The notes: generated by a model not told the origin, from the letters alone. DNA of 64,000 nt from Gnetum montanum (GCA_015680685.1 MNCI01035354.1:492324-556323); one strand, 5' to 3'. Shown: positions 45,134 through 57,080, counted from the first letter of the stretch. Made by a program: numbers and translations.

Positions 45134-46401
45134 TGAATTCCCAAAACTTAAATCTATATATACTAATAAATATATGTATATAGTATAGTAGCATATGTAT
45201 GTATATACCTATAATAATATTTAGTACACAACGTAGTAAATAGTAAACCTTTTATATATAAATTTTAATATGAATATGCTTAGTAACAACATATATAATA
45301 AATAATATATATAGACTAATGGCATATTTAATTATAACATATATATCCTATATGTATGCTTAGATAAGTCTATATAATATTTTATAAAAGACATGTATAT
45401 GTTAAAGTATTAGTTAAAAATATTTAAGTTAAAGTGTTAGCTTAATTATTAAATTTATATTATCCTAAGTAATCATTACTTGTTATGAGTGTAAGTGGGA
45501 GTGATGGTTGGATAACTACTTAGTGGTGAATTAATTTCAACAACCAAATAGTGGAATTCAAATTGGCCTATTGTATAATGATGGAAAGGCAATTAATTTT
45601 GGCAAAGTGGCAAAGTTGGTTAGTAGAATTGGTGGGAATTTCAAACTTACTTTTCACTGTAAAAAGAGATGTGGATTTCTTAGAATTGCATCATTTCTCA
45701 ATTCAAGGCTTAAGTAGAAAAAGCAAGTAAGGTGTTTAAGTGTGAAGTAGAAAGATGGTTCTTAGAGAAAGAGCAATGAGAAGGCCATTTATCCCATATG
45801 TCATGGGATGTTATTTAGAACATGTATTGAGAGCCTACTGTAAGGAAATCACCTATGGAGCATCAGGTAAAAGCCCTTTCTTACTTTGACTTTCAGATGA
45901 GTTTAGATTTCTCACTAGTGGACTTTTTATACATTCCAATGTTTAGGGCAACTTCCATGAATGTAATATTCAAGATAAAAAAGAGTCTAGTAGAGATTAT
46001 TCCTAGGAAGAGGCTTTTATGTCTCAAGACATGAAAGCATCTAATTGGGAGAACCTCAAAAATCAGTAGCTAAAGAGATAGATTCAAAGAAGACAAAATT
46101 AGTTGTAGAAAGCAAAAGTGAAGACCAAGATGAGAACTCCACTATGCAAGAAGAGGAAAGAAAGGCATTTATCACAACTGAAATTACATATGGAAGGACT
46201 CTCAATATGAGAATTCCTAAAATAGTTACTCTAACTATTTTCTTTCCACCCATAGAATAGTTTATATGATATTGAGTTTCTATATTTTCCTAAGTTTTAT
46301 TAGAAATAAGGTTTTTATTTCATCAAACCTTAAGTTTGGTGAAAGTTTTCCTCAAGAAAGATTTGTATTTTTGTAAAAATGTTGAATAAAGTCTTGTTTT
46401 G
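45134..46401 (+). other. Element D 3' region with possible extra ORF remnant
   Basis: 45150-45430 is almost pure A/T with many TATATA runs. From about 45735 a coding-like stretch reads MRRPFIPYVMGCYLEHVLRA in one frame and continues, after stops, to a 71-codon frame (46045-46260) rich in Lys/Glu/Asp. I do not recognise it. No clear polypurine tract precedes the 3' LTR. Confidence 0.4.
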
Positions 46402-49388
46402 GTGATGATTTAGTTGGTGAGTAATTTTAAACACTAGGATTTCAAAGAATATCAAATCAATAGATATGTAAAAATAAAAAGAGATGTATTTGAAGACCAT
46501 AAGTAACATTGCCTATCTAAGGTTTGGGGAAATGATCTATATAGTGCAACGTTTTTGGTTGTTATACTCATATGAAGTGTAACTGGGAGTAGGAGATGCA
46601 TTATTTCTCAGTCCTTAGTGTCTCTAGATTTTAGAGTTTAAGGTGGATATAAAGTAAATCAAAATTTCATTTGCGTAAAGTTAAACTTAGCATAAGCTTG
46701 TTACAAGTCCTTACATTTAAAGATTCTAGTAGAGATAGTTAACCTGGAATAAGCATTTTGACAAAAACTCATGGTTAAGTTAACAACAATTTAACAAGTT
46801 TGCAATTGAGAAAACTATTGGAATGTTATCAAGGAAAATCCTCTGTGACTAAATGTTGGATGCTTTAGAAAATGAAAGAAAATAGTTAAAATCAAGGAAG
46901 GGAATAGTGAAGGTCTAAAATTGAGTTACAAAATAATACCCAAAGTTACTAGAATAGTAATAAAATGGAAGTTAACATTATTATCAAAATCCTTGCTCCA
47001 ACAAGGGCAAAAATAATTAACATAGCTCATCATCTTAAACATTATGTTATTAAGTGAATTTTTGCTACATAAGAAATTACATCTATCCAAGAAGAAAAAA
47101 AACAATGGACTTTTACTAGTAACACTACATCACAATTTCTTTTCCCTACACAACCATCAACACTAACAAATTTCACATTTACCTACACACAAAAATATAG
47201 TGGTGACAACTGCGATTTTTGGAGAAAAAGAAGATAACCTTGACTCATGGTAGCAATGGTAGTATGGCAAAGGTAAACCAAAAAACATAGAAAGGTGATT
47301 AAACATTCAATGGTAGTTCAGTTTGGCCAAAGAGAGCCAATTACAAATGCTCAAAGAAATAACCAAAATAAGTAAAATGGGTAGTTCAAAATCCAACACT
47401 GACAACAACGGCAAAGGCAATGCCGACATGAGGATCATGATGGTAAGGGATGCAATGTCTTCCAACAATGACAGAGCTGGAAGTACCAACATTTGCAAGG
47501 TAGCAATGAGCCAATAGGTGGAATTCAAAACATTTCCAAACAAATCCACTATTGCCATAACATGCAACAACATGCCAAGGATGCTAGCCAAAGCCATGCA
47601 TCCAATAGGTAGTTGTCCATCATAGTGACATCACTCTTGCCAATAAGCAATGCAATAGTAGGGTAATGAGCAACACAGCGATGAAGGTAGTGTAGCAACC
47701 ATAACATGACAGTGACAAACCCTTACACTTGAACTACACCCAAAAAATCATAATTCCTATTTTAAGCTTAAGGCTATGATGAAGTATTAATAAAAACATT
47801 ACATATACTATGATGGCTATAAGTGGTAGCATAAGTTTGGACAAGCAATTCAATCACAAGTATCAAAGTTGCAATTTAAAGAGACAGATCTATAGAACTT
47901 TACTTGTTCAAAGTAAATTTCCACATGATTAAGTTGTGTAAAAAACCTAACTAAAATTCGTAAATATTTGTATTTGAAAGGATACTTTCCAATTGTGCCA
48001 TGTATTTCTCCAATTTTTGTAACTTCCTATGATAACTTTAGGATATTTGTCACCAAGGAAAACACTTGGCAATCATAGCTTAAATTTTTCATAATCCCTC
48101 ATGGAAGCTATAACTCCTAAGGTGGTTATAAATTTATATGCCTAAGATATTTGTAAGACCCATAACTTCTCATGATTATTATAACTACCTTAAGGTCATT
48201 ATAAAAGGACCTTCAAAGGTAGATTTTGGAGAGAAGATTTTTTTTCTTTTTTTTTTTTGGCCATTTGCAGGGTGGGGGTTGCAGGGCAGAAGAGGGTAAG
48301 GGAAAGATTTGAAAAAAGATAATTGAAGATTATTTGTAAGATGACTTGCTAAAGACATCAATTTGGCTACTTTATTTTAATCCTATGAGTTATTTTCTTC
48401 CCATTTTGTTTTAGTTGCTTAGCTAATGGTTTAGATAGTATCATGCTTGGCATTTAATTTTGGCATTTATCCTAGGTTGCTTTTATAGCTCTATTTTTTT
48501 GCAATATTAGACTCCTACTAAGATCTTCCCTAGAAGAGCTCATGTTGTTGAAGGCCTCAAGAGCAATTTAATAGTAATGTATTAATGAAATTGCCATGTT
48601 TCAAGAATAGAGAATCTTGGAAAATCTTTTGACATTTTGATGGTACTAAAATAGCGTCTTTATCTTTAAAGTTTATTGCCTTGGTCTCTCAATCAATAAA
48701 TTGTCATATTTAAAAAAAAAAAGCTTTGTTTAATGTAATCTTTGACATTTATTAACTAGCCAAAATAAAAACTTGTACTTTGTCATTTACATAGTAGTTT
48801 TGGTAGTATAATAAGATTATCTTTATGAAATTGCTTGTTGAGATTTGAAAGTTTCAAACATTCGTAGTTATTGAATTAGTAATAACTTTATTGTGAAGTG
48901 TTTACTTGTGTCAATTTATCTTACTTAAATATTTTAGATTTCACACAAATCTTTTTTTTTCTCTCTCTCTTTCTAAGTCCATTGAATCTAGTTCTATTTC
49001 TAGTTTTCTTATGGAACTTTCTCTCTAGGGAAAATTAGAAGTAGATTGGTAGAATTCTTCTTCAATGTTTTTGTGAAATTTTATTTGTTATAAGTAGGTA
49101 TTAAAAGGACCATATAGACTAAGTTATTGAACAAAATAAGAACCTTCAACAACTCATAGTATTCAACAAAGTTAGCTAAATTTCTTTTATTATAGTCAAC
49201 TATAGCTTCATACATAACCCAATCATTTCAACATTCACAACAGTAAACACATACTCACAACAAGTTTTTTAAATAACTACTGAGCCTATTTGGAGGTATC
49301 TAAGCCTTGGTGTTGCTAAAGACCAACAAGCACCTAAACCTTATTCAGAGAAGCTCATTGATGGTCCAAACCCAAATGGTCACCAATA
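46402..49388 (+). repeat. Element D, 3' LTR (about 2.9-3.0 kb)
   Basis: Collinear with 36657-39487 from 46467 on. The first 65 bp are too diverged to align with confidence, so the start is approximate. The TATA box is tataaaa at 48200, and the end, ggtcaccaata, is at 49388. Differences from the 5' LTR are numerous and scattered, so the insertion is old. Confidence 0.85.
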
Positions 49389-49393
49389 TAAAT

Positions 49394-49720
49394 AAATAAA
49401 AACCTTCTTTGAAAAATCCTAATGGTTTGTATGAGTGGTTAGTCATGCCATATAGGCTAACCAATGATCCAACCACTTTAATGAGATTAATGCATATTTT
49501 TTTAAGAGATCTTATTAGAAAATGTTGCATTGTTTTCTTTGATGACATTCTTATTTATAGTTCCAATGAAGATGAGCATGTGCAACATTTGAGAAAGATG
49601 TTCTTCAAGTTGAATGAAGCTTAATTGGTGATTAATGTAAAGAAATGTCACTTTGTGAAGAGGAAAATTATTTACCTAGATCATGTCATCTTCAAAAACC
49701 AAGTCTAGATGAAGCCTAAA
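49394..49720 (+). pseudogene. Element G reverse transcriptase, part 2
   Basis: Continues part 1 across element D: GNK.IKTFFEKS corresponds to G-D-E-W-K-T-A-F. It is followed by NGLYEWLVMPYRLTNDPTTL, KCCIVFFDDILIYSSNEDEH (catalytic FFDD intact) and VQHLRKMFFKLNEA, then KKCHFVKRKIIYLDHVIF. The next blocks (palm end, RNase H, integrase) are not found; the palindromic array starts within 200 bp. Confidence 0.88.
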
Positions 49721-49899
49721 TTTGATTCTTCAAATACGATGCTAAAAGGAATTATGTCACATGCAATGTAGCTCATAGTAGTTAAGGCACAACTATTATA
49801 AATGTGGTGTTCAAGGAAGACTTAAACTTTAAAGTGTTTCCATATGTCACATTAGGAGATTTTAATATAGCTTAGTAAGCATGGTGAGATTAGAGGTGG

Positions 49900-50630
49900 A
49901 TCTAGAATTATCATTTAGAACCAACATGTGGTTCTAGATGTAAGCTTTACCATGTTAGCTTGTAAAAAATAGGAAATGCTTTTATTTCAAGAAATAAGCC
50001 ATTGAAACCATTAATTAGAACAAATTATTAGTTCCAACAAGCTCATTTTCCACATTAACTAAGATGAAAAGGGATGAAAATCTAGAATACCTAATTAGAG
50101 CCAAAATTTAGTTATGCATGACCTCTTTGCCACCTAAGCCATAGAAAAACTAAGTGTAAATGTCAAAAGCCATACATCATTTGGAAGATATTCTTAAAAC
50201 CAAATTTTGGTTTTATTTTTCTCACTACCACATCAAGTCAAATAGGAAATGTTGTTTGAAAATAAGATATTAGTATCATCTACTAGAATTAATACTTGGT
50301 TCTAAAATTCTAGTCAATAAAGAAGCTAGCTTGCCCACCACGACAACTAAAAAAGGATAAGCACCATTTAGAACTGAGCTCTAAAACTAAGATTTTATTC
50401 TACCTAGCTCATGCTACATGTTAGTGGTTAAGTGTGATTATTAAAAAGACCTAAAAGTAAATCATCCTTGTCACATTACATAAAAGGAATCACCATTTAG
50501 AACCAAAATTTGGCTCTAAATGTAACCTGTCTGCCACATCAACTTAGTTAAAAAGAGAAACTATTTAGAACTAAAATTGGTTCTAAAAGATAGTTTTTAA
50601 TGGCTCTACATCACATGGATTAATGCTTAT
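49900..50630. repeat. Palindromic-core degenerate tandem repeats, left part
   Basis: Eight imperfect units of about 65-125 bp, each with a core like TTTAGAACCAAAATTTGGTT (inverted repeat) followed by a spacer with gccacat..agct and an A-rich stretch. Cores stand near 49918, 50024, 50100, 50196, 50285, 50370, 50497 and 50561. The copy at 50494-50522 is a 29-bp palindrome with one mismatch. No coding is seen. Confidence 0.75.
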
Positions 50631-53502
50631 TGTTGGCGACCGTTTGGGACGCGACTGCCAACGAGTGTCCTCGAACAGGATTTAGGTGCCTGCTGGTCTC
50701 TGGCAACACCAAGGCCCAGATACCTCCAAATAACTCAGTAGTTAACGTGAGTATGTGTGTGTGCTGTTGCGGCGTGCGGTTGTGTGNNNNNNNNNNNNNN
50801 NNNNNNNNNNNNNNNNNNNNNNNNNNNNNNNNNNNNNNNNNNNNNNNNNNNNNNNNNNNNNNNNNNNNNNNNNNNNNNNNNNNNNNNNNNNNNNNNNNNN
50901 NNNNNNNNNNNNNNNNNNNNNNNNNNNNNNNNNNNNNNNNNNNNNNNNNNNNNNNNNNNNNNNNNNNNNNNNNNNNNNNNNNNNNNNNNNNNNNNNNNNN
51001 NNNNNNNNNNNNNNNNNNNNNNNNNNNNNNNNNNNNNNNNNNNNNNNNNNNNNNNNNNNNNNNNNNNNNNNNNNNNNNNNNNNNNNNNNNNNNNNNNNNN
51101 NNNNNNNNNNNNNNNNNNNNNNNNNNNNNNNNNNNNNNNNNNNNNNNNNNNNNNNNNNNNNNNNNNNNNNNNNNNNNNNNNNNNNNNNNNNNNNNNNNNN
51201 NNNNNNNNNNNNNNNNNNNNNNNNNNNNNNNNNNNNNNNNNNNNNNNNNNNNNNNNNNNNNNNNNNNNNNNNNNNNNNNNNNNNNNNNNNNNNNNNNNNN
51301 NNNNNNNNNNNNNNNNNNNNNNNNNNNNNNNNNNNNNNNNNNNNNNNNNNNNNNNNNNNNNNNNNNNNNNNNNNNNNNNNNACAAAGAGGCTGAAATCTT
51401 TATTCTAGCAAGCCATCTTGCAAACAATCTTCTTTACAAATCTTCTTTGCTCCCAAGTGTGAGAAGTGATGCTCCAATGTCTTGATGTTTTCTTCCTTTC
51501 TCCCTTTTTTTTCATCCCCCCCCCCCTTTGAAGCCTATTTATAGGATTCCAAGGTAGGTAGGGAAGTTACATTTTTGAAAATATCTCACCTAACTTCTCT
51601 CTCAAGTAACTTGACTAACCAATCAGAAAACTACTTATCCAACAAGTTAGGAAGTTACTTGCCCAACAAGTTAGGTAAGATACAATAATTTTGGGAGGTT
51701 GCAACCACAAAAGAGATAAAAAAGCTACAATGGACAAGTGGTCTTGGTGGTTACAACATCATTAAAATACAATTTCTAAAATATATGGAGGTATATATCC
51801 TTTTAATTTTGCTTCTCCAACATAAGATGTTAAGTCTTCTAAATGATGTACAAGGAAATTGCAATTCTCAAATATTCAAAAATATCTTCAAAAATATCTC
51901 TCCTAACCTTTCTCTCAAGTGACCTCACTAACCAATTAGAAGATTACCTTCTCGACAAATTAGGAGAAAGTTACAACAGTTTTAGATAGTTATGAAGGAA
52001 AATCTGCAACGTACAAGTGTTTATATCATCCATTATACAAGAATTTGGTCTTTTGTTATTTTTTAAATATAGTTTAAAATAATTATCTTTGAGGCTATGT
52101 TATCGTTTCATGTTTTTTTTAGCGCAACTGCAGACGCGCGGGACAGAATACAGAAAAAAGTAGGTTCAAAATTTGGGGGTTTTCCACGACCGCGTGTTGG
52201 ATTGGCATTGCCATTACAGCCTTCGCTTGCTTTTGCTCGCCGGCCGTCTGCGCTTTTGTCGCTACTCCTGTAACAGAAATCCGATTTTGCCATCACGCTG
52301 GAAGAAAAGGAATTTTTCCTGAAACAATGCACCCTAAACAAAGGATTTTAATTTCTGTTTGCCCTCCTAAATTGATTTAGGGCCTCCCGCATTTTTCTTC
52401 TCCTTTCCTGCGTTTTTCCTGTTTATCTCCCTGCCACTGTTTCTACCTTTGATTTTGCCGTGGATTCGTAGTCATCGCCGAGCAGCGTAGCCTTGAAGAA
52501 ATTCATGATCGCAAAACCCGTGCAACTGCCTCCTGCGTCTGCGATTGCGTCAAGGTCTGCCCTCAAGAGGCATGTGCGGCTCTCTCTTTGCTACTCCGTT
52601 CCGCTCCGCCGATTTTGATGCCTCTGTCCGTTGTTGCTCCTCTTGCCGCCTGCAGCTGCTGCTCATCCGCCGTCTTCTGCGTTCGTCATGATCATGTGTC
52701 CTCTACTCCCACAAACACGGTTTGCGGTTGAAACGGCTGTCCGGGGTTGCAGGCAAAGGCGTAGGCGTGGCAACTGGCTGCATTCTTTTTGTTTTTGATA
52801 ACCCTTGTTCAGAAAACGCAGCTCACTGTGAAAGAAGAACAGAGAAGCCCTCCGTGACAAGTGTTTGACGAAATTATAAATCAAATGTGAAGTGATTTCT
52901 TGGCATTTTCTTGCTCAATTCCAGCAGCTAGCATCATTACGTTTTTGTTCTATCGATACTGCATTTTTTGTTTTTCTTTCTTGTGGTGTTTGACCTTGTT
53001 GCTGCAAGTTTCAGTAATTGTTTTCTGGCAAAGCAATGTTCACAGAGAATGGGGATTCTAGTAACGAAGTGCTGAGGAAACCTGTTCCTTTTTATCCACA
53101 TAAATGTTTACTTTTGCACAATATATTGTTTGAAACTGTTCTGTGAAATAATGAATTGCTATATTCTCATGGTCTCTTATAATAATACAAGCACCTCTCT
53201 CATTCTGCAGCATTTGCTTATAGAGAAATATATTCTCAACCTTTACAGAGGAAATACTTCACCCTGCCTGGACTGCTGAATTTGCAGTATTCATAAACTA
53301 ACCTCATTGAATTATAAAGTGGAACAACATATTGATGATTTTGTATTTCTCAACCAAGCTTTTCTCATATGTGTTTTTCCTAAAAATATGAGAATGTCTT
53401 TGTGTACTTATTCTTTTTTTTTTAAACTGAAAATCAAGCTACTTCTTCACAAATTCTTAAGTAATTGAAGTCTGCTCCATGAAATGGCCAAATGTGACAA
53501 CA
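50631..53502 (-). repeat. Element E: solo LTR of the D family, with N gap
   Basis: A minus-strand LTR with ends TGTTGTCACATTTGGCC (53502 downward) and CGGTCGCCAACA (50631), flanked by a perfect duplication cttat (50626-50630, 53503-53507). The last 150 bp match both D LTRs closely (tttggaggtatct, ccttggtgttgc). The TATA box is at 51536-51543 on the minus strand, followed by a G run like the one in the D 5' LTR. U3 includes a GC-rich, CpG-containing part (52120-52860). No internal sequence, so a solo LTR. It is younger than D, since it keeps CpG where D has TpG or CpA. Confidence 0.88.
50787..51381. other. Assembly gap (595 N)
   Basis: A run of N inside the R-U5 part of solo LTR E. Open frames crossing it are meaningless. 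Confidence 0.99.
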
Positions 53503-53507
53503 CTTAT

Positions 53508-54130
53508 GTAAGCATGGATTTATCAGAAAGACAATTCTAAGAAAGTCAAATCTATAGGGCACATGAGGTAAAGGTCCACAAAAAATTAAAAGCATTACTT
53601 ATAAAGAGAAAGTTGTAGCTCAAAAAATTAACCATGTAAGCTTCAAGCCATTTAGAATCAAATAATAAAATTAAAATTTACATCTATTCAGAATTTTTCA
53701 CAAAAGTGCTATCATTAAAACTTAAGTTTTATTCAAATGAATTAATAGCTAGAACTAGAATATGATTCTATTGAACTTGATTACCACATTGGTTGTACAC
53801 TATATTGAGAAGCTTAGATTGGAAATAGAATGCAACTCACATTAGGTTAGCATCAACATTAGCTAAGGTAAGTAGAACCAAAATATAGAACTGAAAATCA
53901 ACTCTATTCATATCATTGTAATTGGGACCACTAGCTCCATCATTTCAATAAACATGTCAAAGTGTTTTTTTTTTTTTTTTTGTTTGGAAAAGGCATATAG
54001 AAACAAAATCTCATTTTTTAAGAATTAATTCTATAAAATAACAAGGCCACATTAGATATGTCTCATAATAGTTAATACATCCAATTACTAAAAGAAAGTA
54101 TTAGGCCTCACACAACTAAAATATAGCTCT
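53508..54130. repeat. Palindromic-core degenerate tandem repeats, right part
   Basis: Continuation of the array on the other side of solo LTR E, more decayed: ccatttagaatcaaa near 53650, agaactagaatatgattct near 53750, agtagaaccaaaatatag near 53875. Together with the left part the array spans about 1.35 kb once E is removed. Confidence 0.55.
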
Positions 54131-54599
54131 AAAATAATCACTTTTATAAAAGAGCTATAGGATCCATAGTGCTACTTATGTATATATAAAAAGGATGAAG
54201 AGGAAAGAGAAAGCTTCAACTCAAAGTGTGCATAGCCAGAGGATTAGAGTATGCATAGCTAGGTTAGCATCATGAAGATCTTATAAGACACATCATTTAT
54301 CTAGCATGGAACATAGATAGTCCCTTAGGCATTTATGACAAGATCCCATGCATGCTACTCTTACCCAAAAGTACTATAACTTTTATGTGCAAAGATGAAA
54401 GCTGGTCTTTACATTCTACATAAGGAGCTAGACTCCAAACATGAGTTTGAAATTATCCACAAAATGGAAAAGAATATATTCCTTCCTCATATGATAGAAT
54501 ATAACTCTCTAAAGCTTACATTAACATGCTAGCCCAACTAGTAGATGACGATGAGGAAATTTCAACAAGAAAAGATTCTATTCTAGCATATGATTAAGA
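54131..54599. other. No recognisable feature
   Basis: AT-rich sequence with short internal repeats (gtgcatagccag / gtatgcatagctag at about 54225-54262). Possibly the leader of the gag remnant that follows. Confidence 0.4.
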
Positions 54600-56232
54600 T
54601 AATTACAATAAATTCAAAGGTTATTATGAAGAGGATGGTCAAGTGGTGGAATCCTTGCAACCATCAATCCCTGACTTTATGATTAACCCTTTATATTCTA
54701 CGCAGGTAACACCTACCACCTCCTTTGGTCAAACTTCCTAGTTGATTTTCCAAGTCTTCTTCCTATTCACATCTCTCCCAATTGTAACTCAACCTCGTTA
54801 CATGTAGCCACCACACAATGTTCCTTCTATGCCACCCCCATTCATCATCCTACCATACCCTTCTTTGGGACCTCAAGTCCATTTGATTTCTTGTACCCCA
54901 TTTGTTCTCTTTATCCTACAAATTCCTTCTCCCTCTTAAATCCCCCTATAGTAATGGCAATGAGGCCTTTCCAATCAATTTCATAATCCATCACCTAACC
55001 TCAATCCATTTAACCGCCAATATAGCTAAATGTGTAACCAATACAGCCTGCAAGTGCACCTCAGAACCTAGATCAAGCTTTTCAACTAATCTAAAATATT
55101 ATTAATAAAATAAAGTAGTTTAAGGCAAGTACCAACCAAATGGTAAAGGTCATGGACTTTTACCAAGGCGATCCTATAAGTTTCAATGTCTCATAAATAA
55201 TCCTTCCCATAGGCATCCCAATCCATCACTTCATCAAATATAACAATGAAAGTAATTCTAATGCCCATTTGATTACCTTTTGTTTCAAGTGCCTACTACT
55301 ACAAGCTTGATCACACATTATTCTACATGTATTCCTCATGTTCCTAATAGAAAAACCCTTAGATTGGTACCGAGTGCTACCTAGAGGATCTATCTCATCC
55401 CTAGATGACTTGATAAACCAATTTGTTAACCACTTCAAGTATAACTTGAAACCTAAGACAATACTTGATTAGCTTAGGAAAGTAAAATAGGGGTCCCTTG
55501 AAACCATCCAAAAACTTATACAAAGATGGAGCACTATGATCAACAAAATACTTGAATCCATGTTTGAAATACATCTTTTGGCCATTTTTAAAGGACTAAT
55601 TAATGACTTTATCAAGTCCAAGCTTTATTATTTGGATCCCTAGTCCCTCAATCAAGACTTTTCCCAAGTCAAGAACATAGAGGACATAGTAGAAGCCACC
55701 AATAAACCTACCTATGTAACCTACAAAAATCAACACATGAAATGGAATAGGGACAAGGGCAAACAACTGCACGTAGTCATGGCCACTATGGCCAAAGAAC
55801 CTAAAACAACAAAAAGGCCAAAAACCATACAACCTAAAGCCCCTACCATTGCTCCCTAACCATCAATGTTTGGTGCTTCCACATGTAACTCTTCAAAGCC
55901 TAACTTCAAGTAGAAAGATAGGTCAAAGTACACCAAGCTACCCATGAAACCATCAGATCTTCTCAATCAATTTCTAAAGAGTGATCATATACAATACAAG
56001 AAACTATCTAAGAATTCTTGTAAGAGGCATGATAACTTATGTGAGATTACTAAGGATCCCACCATAGCCACCAAAGATAACCCTCCCATGCTTAAATACT
56101 TTAAGTTAGGTAGGTTCTACCACTACCAATAGCTTCCTAGCCATGACACTAATTTTTTCTTGGACCTAAAAGATGATTTACAGAAGATGATAGATAGTGG
56201 AGAGTTAGTTCTAGTGGAGATTACTTAACACT
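54600..56232 (+). pseudogene. Element M: degenerate Tat-like gypsy gag
   Basis: A plus-strand remnant. A Pro-rich N-terminal part (54680-54960) precedes the gag core at about 55225-55720. The core reads EKPLDWYRVLPRGSISSLDD, LINQFVNHFKYNLKPKTILD and GSLETIQKLIQRW. This is the A-x-x-W-[FY]-x-x-L-P-x-G-S-I-x-[ST]-x-x-D-L-x-x-x-F pattern of retrotransposon gag, followed by LLAIFKGLINDFIKSKLYYL. Near 56085-56210 come KYFKLGRFYHYQ and LKDDLQKMIDSGEL, the usual end of Tat-type gag with the knuckle cysteines and histidines lost. No protease or pol follows before element L. Confidence 0.72.
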
Positions 56233-56755
56233 AATAGAGATCCTTTTTAGCAACAAAGCAGATATTATTACAACCTTTTCACAGCCTTTTCCAATACAAA
56301 TCACTAGAGTAGTAGACCTTGAAGCAACATTGATCGCAGTATAGATTGAGTGAAAGGCAAGCGTAATTTGAGGGTAGAACACACCCTATACCCTACATTG
56401 GTTATTACAATATATTTCTCATATTTGAAGGCTTTTAAAGGCAACAATTTATACCATCTAAATTTTTGTTTCAAACATAATCTTTCTTACAGTATTTAGT
56501 ATAAAGTTTGTAGTTTGTTTTGTTGGCCATATTGTTTCACTTTTTCTCTATTTCAGTATTAGCATTCTATTTTTGCATTTATACATTTTTGCTCATTTCT
56601 ATCTTCATCATCTAGTAACAAACTTTTAAATCCTTAAGAGATCAACAAGATTGTTTAAGATGCTCCAGATCCTTCCAAGGCCTATGAATCTTAGAGTTGA
56701 ACTATTCCATGTTGAGATTTTTAGTTTTTAGCACTGAAGTTTTAGTCGTTACACT
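56233..56755 (+). other. Probable 5' LTR end region of copia L, undefined
   Basis: No coding is seen. Since a copia primer site starts at 56762, the sequence before it should be LTR, but I could not align it with the 3' LTR candidate at 58844, so its left border is not given. Confidence 0.35.
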
Positions 56756-56761
56756 TCCTAA

Positions 56762-56775
56762 TGGATATTAGAGCA
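56762..56775 (+). other. Element L primer-binding site (initiator tRNA-Met type)
   Basis: TGGATATTAGAGCA, equal to TGGTATCAGAGCA with one inserted base and one C-to-T change; followed by tggtc as in many plant copia elements. Confidence 0.65.
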
Positions 56776-56849
56776 TGGTCATAACCATGACCACATACAT
56801 CATGAACAAAACCATCAATAGCAAAAACAAAGACAAATTTTCATAGGAA

Positions 56850-57080
56850 ATTTTGTACAATAAAATCCCCAACCTCACTCAAATAAAGATATTTGAGTAC
56901 CACTATTATGTTAAGATACCAAAACAATGCCTTAACAAGATTGATAATAGAGGAAGAAAGTGCATCTCTCTTTGATATATTTCCAAGATCTTAATTTATA
57001 GATGTTATGATCCAATAGATCATAAGTGGCACTCATCATAAAATGTAGTTTTTTCCAAGAAGAAAACTTTGGTACAACCA
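56850..57080 (+). pseudogene. Element L integrase C-terminal fragment
   Basis: ILYNKIPNLTQIKIFEYHYY, then VKIPKQCLNKIDNRGRKCI, matches the conserved copia block ending K-C-I-F-L-G-Y, followed in shifted frames by a Y-D-P and V-V-F-S-K-K segment. Nothing of the catalytic core precedes it; only about 75 bp separate it from the primer site. Confidence 0.7.

Larger units (their letters stand above)
36592..49388 (+). mobile_element. Element D: large Tat-like Ty3/gypsy element with RNase H ahead of reverse transcriptase
   Basis: A 12.8-kb plus-strand element with LTRs of about 2.9 kb, inserted in the G reverse transcriptase (gaaat 36587-36591 against taaat 49389-49393). Internal order: gag (39846-41200), protease (41215-41700), an extra RNase H of the RVT_3/archaeal-like type (41738-42170), reverse transcriptase (42459-43260), the usual RNase H (43320-43830) and integrase (43900-45130). 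An unexplained 1.27-kb 3' region closes it. All parts carry stops. Solo LTR E (50631-53502) is the same family. Confidence 0.88.
20168..49720 (+). mobile_element. Element G: chromovirus-like Ty3/gypsy element in several pieces
   Basis: Plus strand, inserted in the C integrase. Pieces in order: 5' LTR (20168-20698 and from 21534), gag (about 21640-22020 and 23041-23440), protease (23441-24114), reverse transcriptase part 1 (36224-36591) and part 2 (49394-49720). The intervals are filled by solo LTR F, an unidentified 1-kb block, element J with its contents, and element D. Reading through the pieces keeps the family order, which supports one original element. RNase H, integrase and the 3' LTR are not found in the window. 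Confidence 0.75.

Noticed and set aside
50630-51485. Four long open frames of 217-254 codons.
   Set aside because: They consist almost entirely of the 595-N gap.
52500-53300. Possible small host gene on the plus strand: ATG frames at about 52506 and 53037 with GT donor and pyrimidine-rich AG acceptors that can be joined into a short open frame.
   Set aside because: The whole interval lies inside solo LTR E, whose two ends and perfect cttat duplication are clear, and the frame is antisense to the LTR. The open joins are short and match nothing I know.
49900-54130. CRISPR-like repeat array.
   Set aside because: Units are degenerate, unequal in length, palindromic and lack constant repeats with unique spacers; the context is plant nuclear DNA.
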